Part shown: positions 31,248 to 38,059 of the stretch, piece by piece
Numbering within the stretch: the first letter of the stretch is position 1
Layout of the letters: the number at the start of each line of letters is the position of its first letter
Assembly: GCA_016930745.1 (NCBI GenBank)
Contig: JAFGGE010000067.1
Coordinates: 1-38,059 of the forward strand
Source of the DNA: Sedimentisphaerales bacterium
Lineage (GTDB): Bacteria > Planctomycetota > Phycisphaerae > Sedimentisphaerales > Anaerohalosphaeraceae
DNA length: 38,059 nucleotides
Direction of reading: 5' to 3'
Made by a program: the position numbers and the translations under genes
The notes under the pieces: generated by a model
Seen by the model: the letters and a program-made list of their open reading frames with translations, nothing else
Database searches by the model: none
Told to the model about the DNA's origin: nothing

Positions 31248-32360
31248 ATGGGATTGTTCGATAAGCTTCGCGGCGAATTGATCGATATTATCGAATGGAC
31301 CGATCCGACCAATAATACGATGGTCTATCGATTCAACCGCCTGGATAATGAAATCAAAATGGGAGCCAAACTGACCGTCCGGGAAGGCCAGATGGCGGCG
31401 TTTGTCAACAAAGGCCAGCTTGCCGATGTGTTCCAGCCGGGCATGTATACCCTGCAAACCGACAATATGCCGATCCTGTCCACGCTGATGGGCTGGAAAT
31501 ACGGTTTCCACAGCCCTTTCAAGGCGGAAGTCTACTTTATCAGCACCCGCCAGTTCACCGACCTCAAATGGGGCACCAAGCACCCGATCACCCTGCGCGA
31601 TCCCGAATTCGGTCCGGTGCGTCTGCGGGCCTTTGGCACCTATGCGGTGCGGGTAAGCGATGCGGGAAAGTTCATCCGGCAGATCGTCGGCACCGATGGA
31701 CACTTCACCACGGAGGAGGTGACCGATCAGCTTCGCAATATGATCATTTCCCGGTTTGCCGATATTGTCGGAGAAAGCAAGATTCCCGTCCTCGATCTGG
31801 CGGCCAACTATGACGAACTGGGCCAGTTTATCACCGGCAAGATCGACCCTGAATTTGCCGATTACGGGATTGACGTAACCAAAATGCTTGTCGAAAATAT
31901 ATCTCTTCCGGAAGAGGTGGAAAAAGCCCTCGACAAACGGGCCAGTATGGGCGTCATCGGAGACCTTCACAAATACACGCAATTTCAGACGGCCAACGCC
32001 ATGGAAGAGGCCGCCAAAAATCCCGGCGGAATGGCCGCCGGAGGGATGGGCATGGGGATGGGTTTCGCCATGGCCAATCAGATGGGCTCAGCTATGGGCG
32101 CCGGCCAGGCTGCCCAATCGCAGCAGGCGCCTGCCGCACCGCCGCCGCTGCCGCAGAAAAACCCGTTCTATCTGGCCATAAACGGACAACAACACGGCCC
32201 CTTCGAAATGGAGGCCTTGAAACCCTACCTTCAAAACGGGCAATTGACGCGAGACACCCTGGTTTGGTGTCAGGGAATGGCCAATTGGACTCCCGCGTCA
32301 CAAGTCGGCGATCTGGCTTCTTTATTCGGATCAACTCCGCCGCCACTACCGCCCCAATAA
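31248..32360 (+). CDS. SPFH-domain protein with C-terminal GYF-like domain
   Basis: A 370-residue cytoplasmic protein. Residues about 1-260 form an SPFH/band-7-type domain of the YdjI kind (ELIDIIEWTDPTNNTMVYRF, LTVREGQMAAFVNKGQLADVFQPGMYTL), annotated in many genomes as 'virion core protein'. A Gly/Met- and Gln/Pro-rich linker follows (about 265-305). The last 70 residues are a GYF_2-type domain: YLAINGQQHGPFEMEALKPY, then DTLVWCQGMANWTPAS. GYF-type domains bind proline-rich peptides. AGGGAGGTGA gives a very strong ribosome-binding site. The gene is followed after 21 bases by the zinc-ribbon membrane protein, a common partner. Confidence 0.88.
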   Translation: MGLFDKLRGELIDIIEWTDPTNNTMVYRFNRLDNEIKMGAKLTVREGQMAAFVNKGQLADVFQPGMYTLQTDNMPILSTLMGWKYGFHSPFKAEVYFISTRQFTDLKWGTKHPITLRDPEFGPVRLRAFGTYAVRVSDAGKFIRQIVGTDGHFTTEEVTDQLRNMIISRFADIVGESKIPVLDLAANYDELGQFITGKIDPEFADYGIDVTKMLVENISLPEEVEKALDKRASMGVIGDLHKYTQFQTANAMEEAAKNPGGMAAGGMGMGMGFAMANQMGSAMGAGQAAQSQQAPAAPPPLPQKNPFYLAINGQQHGPFEMEALKPYLQNGQLTRDTLVWCQGMANWTPASQVGDLASLFGSTPPPLPPQ

Positions 32361-32381
32361 TGCACTCCTGGAGGAATTCCC

Positions 32382-33548
32382 ATGGTTGAGGACTCCATGC
32401 AACCAACAGAGTTGCCATCGGCCGACGGGGAAATCGCCCATAAGCAGCAAGCGGGCGGACAGTTGCAGCAATCGTTTAAATGCGGCGGCTGCGGCGCCAG
32501 GATGGAGTTCAAGCCGGGTTCGCATAACCAGGCATGTCCTTATTGCGGCCACGAGAATCCCATACCTCAATCGGAAGAAGATATCCGGGAACTGGATTTT
32601 CAGGCCGTTCTGGCCGGCATGAACCAAGCCGGGGAAACCGAAGAAATCTTCACCATCAAATGCCCGAATTGTGCCGCCGAAACCTCGACCGATCCGAATG
32701 TGACCAGCCAGGACTGCCCGTTTTGCGGGTCGCCGATTGTGGCGATGGCGTCGTCCACAAAACATATTAAACCACGGTCCTTATTGCCGTTTCACGTGAA
32801 TCGCCGACAGGGCTGGGAGAAGTTCCGCCAATGGGTTTCCGGGCTTTGGTTTGCCCCGAACGACCTCAGAAAAATGGCCCAGACCGAGGGCAGGCTGGCA
32901 GGCGTCTATGTACCCTACTGGACGTATGACAGCGATACGACCTCTTTCTATCATGGCCAGCGAGGCGAGCATTATTGGGTGACGGAGCATTACACGACAC
33001 ATGAGAACGGCAAACTCGTCCATAAAACCCGCCGGGTTCGCAAGACCCGCTGGTGGCCGGCCAGCGGAACCGTCTGGCATTCTTTCGACGATGTTCTGGT
33101 CCTGGCCAGTAACTCTCTGCCGCGGAACTATACCGAAAAACTCGAACCCTGGGACCTTAAGAACCTGGTGCCTTATACGGACGAGTATCTTAGCGGATTC
33201 CGCGCGGAGAGCTACCAGATCGATCTGACGCAGGGTTTCGACTATGCCCGGAACATTATGGACGTGACAATCCGCCAACTGGTCCGACAGGATATCGGGG
33301 TGGACGAACAGCGTATCCATTCGGTTCGGACCCAGCATGACAGGATCACCTTCAAACATCTCCTGCTGCCGATCTGGATCAGCGCTTACCGTTACCAAAA
33401 CAAGGTGTATCGTTTTCTGATCAACGGTCGAACCGGAGAGGTGCAGGGAGAACGGCCCTGGAGTTTCTGGAAGATTGCCCTGACGGTAATCGGCATAGCC
33501 GCTTTGGCCGCCACGGTCGCATTGATTATAGCGGCCTCACAAACCTGA
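32382..33548 (+). CDS. Zinc-ribbon membrane protein paired with the SPFH protein
   Basis: A 388-residue protein with two N-terminal zinc ribbons (CGGCGARM with CPYCGHE, and CPNCAAE with CPFCGSP), a central domain rich in aromatic residues (VYVPYWTYDSDTTSFYHGQRG) and a C-terminal transmembrane helix (ALTVIGIAALAATVALIIAA). Homologues next to SPFH genes are sometimes mislabelled as primosomal helicase proteins because of the zinc ribbon; no helicase motif is present. Its role is unknown; the pair is likely a membrane-associated complex in which the zinc ribbons and GYF-like domain meet other proteins. GGAGG is 7 bases before the ATG. It converges with the Mla operon with only 8 bases between. 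Confidence 0.8.
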   Translation: MVEDSMQPTELPSADGEIAHKQQAGGQLQQSFKCGGCGARMEFKPGSHNQACPYCGHENPIPQSEEDIRELDFQAVLAGMNQAGETEEIFTIKCPNCAAETSTDPNVTSQDCPFCGSPIVAMASSTKHIKPRSLLPFHVNRRQGWEKFRQWVSGLWFAPNDLRKMAQTEGRLAGVYVPYWTYDSDTTSFYHGQRGEHYWVTEHYTTHENGKLVHKTRRVRKTRWWPASGTVWHSFDDVLVLASNSLPRNYTEKLEPWDLKNLVPYTDEYLSGFRAESYQIDLTQGFDYARNIMDVTIRQLVRQDIGVDEQRIHSVRTQHDRITFKHLLLPIWISAYRYQNKVYRFLINGRTGEVQGERPWSFWKIALTVIGIAALAATVALIIAASQT

Positions 33549-33556
33549 CAGTGTGG

Positions 33557-34186
33557 TTATTTTTTCGAGAATACTTCGGCCATGTCGGCTTCCAGCAAGC
33601 TCAGAAATTGCCTCAGACAGTCATTCATGCCGGCAATGAGATCGGATACCTGTCGAGAAGCGACAGGAGCCTTCATCAGATACGTTCGATCCAGGAGGAT
33701 CTTCCTGTCGCCCGATGCTTCCTGCAGGAGCACCGCCTGAATTTCCAGCACGGCTTTTATGTCGTTTTCCCTGAAATCTCCATGCAGGGCGAAAATCCAT
33801 CCTTCCAGAGTATAATCACTATCCGCATTGCTTCCCGCATCGACGACGCTGGAAAAAAGGCCGCTTTGCGACAGCCATTTCTGGGTTTGATCGGTGATCA
33901 TGGGACCGGGGGGAACCAGAAACCGTTTATAATAATCGGCTTCGAAGGCGGAATCGCCCGTCTGATACACCAGTTGGTCTCCGGCAAAGGGACTGGACAC
34001 GCGAAACGGCCGGATGCGCAAAACGCCTTTTCCGGAAACGGCAGAGGCAGGCGCCTGACGCTCTCCCTGTAAAAGGAAGTGCCTGGGAAAATTGACTCGC
34101 CCGTTGGAAGCGCTGCATCCGTTCAGCAGGAAGAAACAAGCTGCGAAAAGAATCCCGGAACACACTGTCGAAAATGTTGCTTTCAT
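33557..34186 (-). CDS. ABC-type transport auxiliary lipoprotein (PqiC/MlaC-like position)
   Basis: A 209-residue lipoprotein with signal TVCSGILFAACFFLLNGCS; the lipobox Leu-Asn-Gly-Cys ends at about residue 24. The fold region KGVLRIRPFRVSSPFAGDQLVYQTG is the hallmark of the ABC-transporter auxiliary lipoprotein family (YmbA/PqiC-type), which sits at the outer membrane with MCE proteins. A GGAGG site is 8 bases before the ATG, and the start overlaps the stop of the MCE gene (ATGA). It is the last gene of the four-gene minus-strand operon. Confidence 0.87.
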   Translation of the reverse strand: MKATFSTVCSGILFAACFFLLNGCSASNGRVNFPRHFLLQGERQAPASAVSGKGVLRIRPFRVSSPFAGDQLVYQTGDSAFEADYYKRFLVPPGPMITDQTQKWLSQSGLFSSVVDAGSNADSDYTLEGWIFALHGDFRENDIKAVLEIQAVLLQEASGDRKILLDRTYLMKAPVASRQVSDLIAGMNDCLRQFLSLLEADMAEVFSKK

Positions 34187-35199
34187 TGGGTAACCTCCGA
34201 TGGTTGAGGCGGCTCGCTGAATAAAAGCAGAGAAGGATAACGCTTGACCTTTTCCGTAGCCTCGCGCAAATTCTCCGATGCACGTTTCAGGTTTTCGACC
34301 ATCTGATCGACGTCCGATTCCTCCATGGCGACCAGGCGCTCCATCTGCCGCAGGGAAGTATGCAATTGCGTGATCGTCTCCCGCAGCGTTTTATCCTGTC
34401 CGGGCGGCGCCGGTCCGATCGCTTCCTGAAACATCCGGCTGGATTTCTCCAGGCTGGCCAGGAGTTCGCCCACCTGTTGGCGCAGTTCGGAAATCCTCGC
34501 ATCGGTTATAGACTGCTTAAGGGTCCCTATCAGTTCGGACAATTCGGCGCGGGTTTGCCCGATCCTGGCATCCTCAAGGGTTTGTCTCATGGACTGAAGC
34601 GTTTGTTCCAAAGACCGGGCGACCTGCTCAAAATTGACCTTGGTCAGGTCCTGCAAAACGATATCCAGGGATTGCGTAAAACTGGTCAGCGTACTCGGCG
34701 CCGAAGGGATATAATACCACATGGGGTTCCATGCCAGTTTCATGGGAGGATACCGTTCCGGGTCCACGTAATCGGCTTCGAGGTAATAGATGCCGGTAAT
34801 CCCCTGAGGGGCCAATTTCAGACGGAGGCCGCCGTCGATACTCTGTTGAATGATGGTCTCCAGATCGTCATCCAATCCCTGACGGCGAAAGCTTTTGGCG
34901 TTGACTTTGCTGATTACCATGACATATCGATTGAAGGTGCGAAAATCCTGTTCATTGAGCTGGTCGAAATATTCATGAGTAACAAAGGTGATCTGTTCGA
35001 CGGTCCCGATCTGCACGCCGCGCTGAATCACCGAAGAGCCTACGCTCAGGCCCAGCACCGATTCGTCGATATAGGTCTCGATGTAGACCACATCCTGGAT
35101 GAGAGCGCGGGCGCTTAAGGCGATCAGGCCGACGAGCAAAATCAATACGGCGGCGATGACGAACAATCCGATCTTGAAATAACTGGCTTTGGTTTTCAT
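34183..35199 (-). CDS. MCE-family lipid-transport substrate-binding protein (MlaD/PqiB-like)
   Basis: A 338-residue protein with an N-terminal membrane helix (FKIGLFVIAAVLILLVGLIAL), an MCE domain (ETYIDESVLGLSVGSSVIQRGVQIGTVEQI through GGLRLKLAPQGITGIYYLEADYVDP), and a long helical C-terminal part (about 190-320) predicted to be coiled coil. MCE proteins form hexameric rings that pass lipids across the periplasm. The long helical tail can build a tunnel across the periplasm as in PqiB/LetB-type proteins. A single MCE domain is present. It lies 8 bases downstream of the ATPase gene. Confidence 0.92.
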   Translation of the reverse strand: MKTKASYFKIGLFVIAAVLILLVGLIALSARALIQDVVYIETYIDESVLGLSVGSSVIQRGVQIGTVEQITFVTHEYFDQLNEQDFRTFNRYVMVISKVNAKSFRRQGLDDDLETIIQQSIDGGLRLKLAPQGITGIYYLEADYVDPERYPPMKLAWNPMWYYIPSAPSTLTSFTQSLDIVLQDLTKVNFEQVARSLEQTLQSMRQTLEDARIGQTRAELSELIGTLKQSITDARISELRQQVGELLASLEKSSRMFQEAIGPAPPGQDKTLRETITQLHTSLRQMERLVAMEESDVDQMVENLKRASENLREATEKVKRYPSLLLFSEPPQPSEVTQ

Positions 35200-35207
35200 G
35201 GGTATCC

Positions 35208-36026
35208 TTATTTCGTCCGGAACGAGGGCTTTCCGTTCCCGATTCTCCCTTCCTTTATATGCATCGACTGATCCCCGATCTGGCGATGAAAGAACTGCCA
35301 GGCGGCCCGATTGGTTTTGTCGTCCCGCAACTGCGCGGGGGCGCCTGTGGCGGCAATTCCCCGGCGTTCTTTGTCCAGCAGGATGACGCGGTCGGCCACG
35401 GCGTACACGCTGGGCAGTTCATGAGTGACGATCACGAACGTCACGCTCAATTGACGCGCCAGTTGCAACATCAGGCGGTCCAGTTCCGCCGAGGTGATGG
35501 GATCCAGGCCGGCCGAGGGCTCATCCAGAAAGAGAATCGCCGGGTCCAGGACCATCGCCCGTGCTATCGCTGCGCGTTTCTGCATCCCGCCGGACAACTC
35601 GCTGGGCATCCGGTGGTGCGCTTCGCGCAATCCGACCAGTTCCAGCTTCATCAGGGCAACCAGATCCATGGCGGCTTTGGGCAGGGCGGTATATTCCTCC
35701 AGCGGCAATCGGACGTTTTCCAGCAGGGTCATCGAGCCGAACAGGGCCCCTCCCTGAAACGTGACGCCGATCTTGCCCAGAATCCGGGTTTTTTGCGGCT
35801 CATCGGCTCCGATCATATCCTCCCCGTCGATCCATACGTGTCCCTGGTCCGGCTCCCGCAGGCCGATCATATGCCTCAGAAGAGTGCTTTTGCCGCAGCC
35901 GCTTCCTCCCAGAATCGCAAAGACTTCCCCTTGACGGACCTCGAATGAGATATCCTCCAGAATCACCGTATCGTCGTACGAAGCGGTCAGGTGCTCCACG
36001 CGGATGATGGATTCGTTACGGCTCAT
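35208..36026 (-). CDS. MlaF-like ABC transporter ATPase
   Basis: A 272-residue ABC ATPase: Walker A GGSGCGKSTL, Q-loop TFQGGALF, signature LSGGMQKR, Walker B AILFLDEPSAGLDP and switch His in VTHELPSV. The LSGGM signature and the GAL-F after the Q-loop are typical of Mla/Ttg2 lipid-transport ATPases. About 25 residues at the C-terminus go beyond the core. The start is directly next to the permease stop (36027), so the two subunits should be made together. Confidence 0.94.
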   Translation of the reverse strand: MSRNESIIRVEHLTASYDDTVILEDISFEVRQGEVFAILGGSGCGKSTLLRHMIGLREPDQGHVWIDGEDMIGADEPQKTRILGKIGVTFQGGALFGSMTLLENVRLPLEEYTALPKAAMDLVALMKLELVGLREAHHRMPSELSGGMQKRAAIARAMVLDPAILFLDEPSAGLDPITSAELDRLMLQLARQLSVTFVIVTHELPSVYAVADRVILLDKERRGIAATGAPAQLRDDKTNRAAWQFFHRQIGDQSMHIKEGRIGNGKPSFRTK

Positions 36027-37169
36027 TCAGATTTCCAGAAAATGATACAATACGGCAAACACGCCTTCGGCCACGACGACCAGCACGATGCCGCTGACGA
36101 CCGCCCGCGTCGTGGAGATCCCGACGGCGCTGGCGCCGGTTTCCGTCTGCAGGCCGCGAAGGCAGCCTACGCCGGAGACCAGAAGACCGAACACAAAACA
36201 CTTTACCAGGCCGGAATACACATCCGGCGGCGAAATCGCAGATTCCACATGCGTGATAAACGTCCGCAGGGTAAAGCCCAGCGAGAGCATGACGACCGCC
36301 GAACCGATGATGCCCGCCAGGTTGGCGAGGATCGCCAGCAGGGGGGTAACCACCGTCGTCGCCAGCAGACGCGGCACCACCAGAAACCGGACCGGATCCA
36401 GCCCCATGGTCTCCAGCGCATCGATCTCATTGTTGATTTTCATCGTTCCGATCTCGGCGGCGAATGCCGATCCGCTCCGCCCGGCCAGGATAATGGCCGT
36501 AATAAACGGTCCCAGCACCCGCACCAGGGCCAGAGCCGCCAGATCCGACACGTACACCTCCACGCCAAACTGACGCAGCGGCAGGGCAGAACTGAACGTG
36601 ATAATCAATCCGAACAGAAAGCCCAGCAGGATCACGATGCCGACGGCGTTGGCCCCGGCGTGCTCGGCGACCCAGAACACATCTTTCCAGCGGATCCGCC
36701 AGGGACGCAGGATCGATGTGACCAGAGCGACAAACGCTTGTCCGATAAATCCGACCTGCTCTTGAAAATCCTGCCAGAATTCTACCGTCGCCCGGCCGAT
36801 CTCTTCGGGGAAGGGTATCGATTTATGCCGGGCTGTGCGATGGGCAAGGAAGGCCTCCGGCGTAAAATTTTTCAGCAAATCCGCATATTCCTTTTTCAGG
36901 CCGTGCAGTTCCATGCTTTTACCGTGCTCCCTGGCCCAAAGCTGAATTTCAAACAACAGCGCCAGTCCGCCGCCGTCACAGGAACGGATTTTCTCCGCGT
37001 CAATCACGATTTGCCCGAAGGAATGATGGGACAAAGCCCCAATCGCTTTGTCCCAGAGCCTTGCGCTGTTGTGGAAATCCAGAGGCCCGGTCAGGGTCAA
37101 TAGAAGCCGCTCTCCATCCTGCGACTGAACGGATAGCGTGGCCGTGTCCTGTTTCTCAAGCGCCTCCAT
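36027..37169 (-). CDS. MlaE-like lipid-transport permease fused to an N-terminal STAS domain
   Basis: A 380-residue protein. Residues about 10-105 are a STAS domain (LLLTLTGPLDFHNSARLWDKAI, QIVIDAEKIRSCDGGGLALL), the equivalent of the separate MlaB subunit. The rest is the MlaE permease with about five membrane helices and the ABC-contact region GRSGSAFAAEIGTMKINNEIDALETMGLDP. In the STAS part Gly replaces the usual Ser/Thr at the phospho-position (CDGGGL). Fusion of MlaB- and MlaE-like parts is seen in several phyla. A GGGAGA site is 11 bases before the ATG and the operon promoter lies 50 bases upstream (37218-37246). Confidence 0.92.
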   Translation of the reverse strand: MEALEKQDTATLSVQSQDGERLLLTLTGPLDFHNSARLWDKAIGALSHHSFGQIVIDAEKIRSCDGGGLALLFEIQLWAREHGKSMELHGLKKEYADLLKNFTPEAFLAHRTARHKSIPFPEEIGRATVEFWQDFQEQVGFIGQAFVALVTSILRPWRIRWKDVFWVAEHAGANAVGIVILLGFLFGLIITFSSALPLRQFGVEVYVSDLAALALVRVLGPFITAIILAGRSGSAFAAEIGTMKINNEIDALETMGLDPVRFLVVPRLLATTVVTPLLAILANLAGIIGSAVVMLSLGFTLRTFITHVESAISPPDVYSGLVKCFVFGLLVSGVGCLRGLQTETGASAVGISTTRAVVSGIVLVVVAEGVFAVLYHFLEI

Positions 37170-37217
37170 GAACGTTACAAGTCTCCCTTATATTCCGAAT
37201 TTGCCCTGCAGACGTCC

Positions 37218-37246
37218 CTGATACCGTAAATCGCCGACTCTGTCAA
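37218..37246 (-). promoter_or_regulatory. Sigma-70-type promoter of the Mla operon
   Basis: On the minus strand TTGACA (complement of 37241-37246) and TATCAG (complement of 37218-37223) are 17 bases apart, 49 bases before the permease start. Confidence 0.7.
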
Positions 37247-37258
37247 GGAGAACCGAAA

Positions 37259-37360
37259 ATGATGGCCGCATCAGAGGCCGTGCCTGCCGAAAAATCCGAA
37301 CTTCCTCTTGCAAAAGTCCTGCCGTCCGGGTATAAGACCCGATTCTTAAGGAACGGCTGA
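37259..37360 (+). CDS. Possible 33-residue small protein
   Basis: ATG at 37259 follows AAGGAG with an 8-base spacer and is open for 33 codons to TGA at 37358-37360. The peptide begins MMAASEAVPAEKSELPL and ends KTRFLRNG; it has no hydrophobic segment and resembles no family I know. The ribosome-binding site is good, but no promoter of its own is seen and the tRNA promoter lies inside the frame. It may be fortuitous. Confidence 0.2.
   Translation: MMAASEAVPAEKSELPLAKVLPSGYKTRFLRNG
37308..37336 (+). promoter_or_regulatory. Promoter of tRNA-Lys
   Basis: TTGCAA (37308-37313) and TATAAG (37331-37336) are 17 bases apart, followed by a GC-rich ACCCG discriminator, as is usual for stable-RNA promoters under stringent control. 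The mature tRNA starts at 37403. Confidence 0.7.
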
Positions 37361-37402
37361 TCAGTCCGGCCTCTGACGGGTTGGAAAACCATCTCAGCCG
37401 GC

Positions 37403-37475
<73 letters not shown>

Positions 37476-37481
37476 GTCGAT

Positions 37482-37522
37482 AAGGTTCGTAACCACAAAG
37501 AGTTACGAACCTTTCTTTTTTT
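37482..37522 (+). terminator. Strong intrinsic terminator of tRNA-Lys
   Basis: A perfect 12-base-pair stem, AAGGTTCGTAAC (37482-37493) and GTTACGAACCTT (37502-37513), with an 8-base loop and a T-rich run TCTTTTTTT after it. Confidence 0.93.
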
Positions 37523-37603
37523 CCTTGATCCCCGGTTTCTTCCTCTTAGCATGGTTTTAATTACACTCAATACGGAACGGAGAACCGGTCAGAAGAATCC
37601 ATC

Positions 37604-38059
37604 GTGGCAGAAAAAGGAGCCCATGATGCTTTCGGCAGGAGGATTGCCAAAACCACCGGCGGGGTGACCACGAGCTATGTCTACGCTGGGGACCAGGTGA
37701 TCGCCGAATACGACGGATCGATACGCTGTCCCGCAGCAGCACAACGCTGGTCGATTATGCCTATATCGGCAGCCGCGTGGCCCGGCGGGCCTATGGCGTG
37801 CCGTCGGTCAATACCGACTATACCTATGATAACCTCGGCCGGGTGACCGATATCGACGCCGGATCGGGTGTGGTCAAGTTCGCCTACAGCTATGTGGATG
37901 ATGAGAATAATCTCTACCGGAAAACCTTTGACCATCGCAGCGGAAGTCCTTATAATCAGTATAGTTACGATGACCTGGACCGGCTTACGGGTGTAACCTA
38001 TCACGATTCGGATACCGAGGCCTTTGCGATGGATGATCTGGGCAACCGCGATGGCAATC
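37604..38059 (+). pseudogene. RHS/YD-repeat protein fragment with a frameshift, truncated by the window edge
   Basis: The first frame reads DAFGRRIAKTTGGVTTSYVY and then AGDQVIAEYDGS, the standard end region of an RHS core. At about 37716-37722 the sense shifts to another frame, which continues with DTLSRSSTTLVDYAYIGSR, DYTYDNLGRVTDI, KFAYSYVDDENNL and YSYDDLDRLTGV to the window end, all YD-type repeats. No stop occurs in the second frame. There is no good start: GTG at 37604 lacks family sequence before it. This is either a decayed gene, a displaced C-terminal cassette, or an assembly error. RHS proteins are large wrapping polypeptides that often carry toxins. It follows a tRNA gene. Confidence 0.7.

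Noticed and set aside
32382..33548. Primosomal helicase-like annotation
   Set aside because: Only the zinc ribbons resemble PriA; there are no helicase motifs and a C-terminal membrane helix is present.
34360..35118. 252-codon open frame on the + strand over the MCE gene
   Set aside because: Shadow of the MCE gene; no family features.
35991..37103. 370-codon open frame on the + strand over the permease gene
   Set aside because: Rich in His, Gln, Arg and Asp, typical of an antisense shadow; the minus-strand permease is unmistakable.

Overview
The window looks like chromosomal DNA of a member of the Planctomycetota, most likely an environmental Phycisphaerae/Sedimentisphaerales-type lineage. 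The assignment is an inference from gene content: FG-GAP/VCBS-repeat proteins, a type IV pilus/type II secretion hybrid with many pseudopilins, an SPFH protein with a GYF-like tail, and RHS fragments. No marker gene proves the taxonomy. Sigma-70-like promoters and Shine-Dalgarno sites are readable. I saw no CRISPR array, transposase or phage gene.

Layout. 1-605: 3' end of an FG-GAP repeat protein. 666-3521: a housekeeping operon, argH-thiL-tsaE, with overlapping ATGA junctions and a clear promoter. 3522-20081: a 16.5-kb secretion/pilus locus on the + strand. It holds two major-pilin-like genes, GspI-, GspJ-, GspK- and GspH-like pseudopilins, PilM-PilN-PilO, a PilP/GspC-like protein, a secretin, a TPR lipoprotein, a signalling block (histidine kinase, CheY-like receiver, GAF/HD-GYP phosphodiesterase, STAS protein), the assembly ATPase and the inner-membrane platform protein. 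20203-23299: rpsO, pnp and a cold-shock protein. 23421-24773: an NtrC-like sigma-54 activator. 24816-26544 (minus strand): serine hydrolase and nucleoside deaminase. 26602-33548 (plus strand): a second FG-GAP protein, a MarR regulator, an SGNH hydrolase, an Lnt-like nitrilase-fold membrane protein, and an SPFH/GYF plus zinc-ribbon pair. 33557-37169 (minus strand): an Mla-type lipid transport operon. 37403-37475: tRNA-Lys(CUU) with its own promoter and terminator. 37604-38059: a frameshifted RHS/YD-repeat remnant cut by the window edge.

How it works together. The central locus encodes nearly a complete envelope-spanning machine: pilin fibre, PilMNOP inner-membrane and alignment complex, secretin with a likely TPR accessory lipoprotein, motor ATPase and platform. 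The prepilin peptidase and any retraction ATPase are not in the window. The embedded kinase, receiver, HD-GYP and STAS genes suggest that the machine is controlled by phosphorelay and cyclic-di-GMP.

Most notable departures from family norms: the motor ATPase has Asn where Walker A needs Ser/Thr; the NtrC-like activator has Glu at the phospho-acceptor position and Pro in the acidic pocket; two near-identical palindromes precede the two genes downstream of marR, suggesting a small MarR regulon; and the pilin gene sits between a long structured leader and a strong terminator inside the operon.
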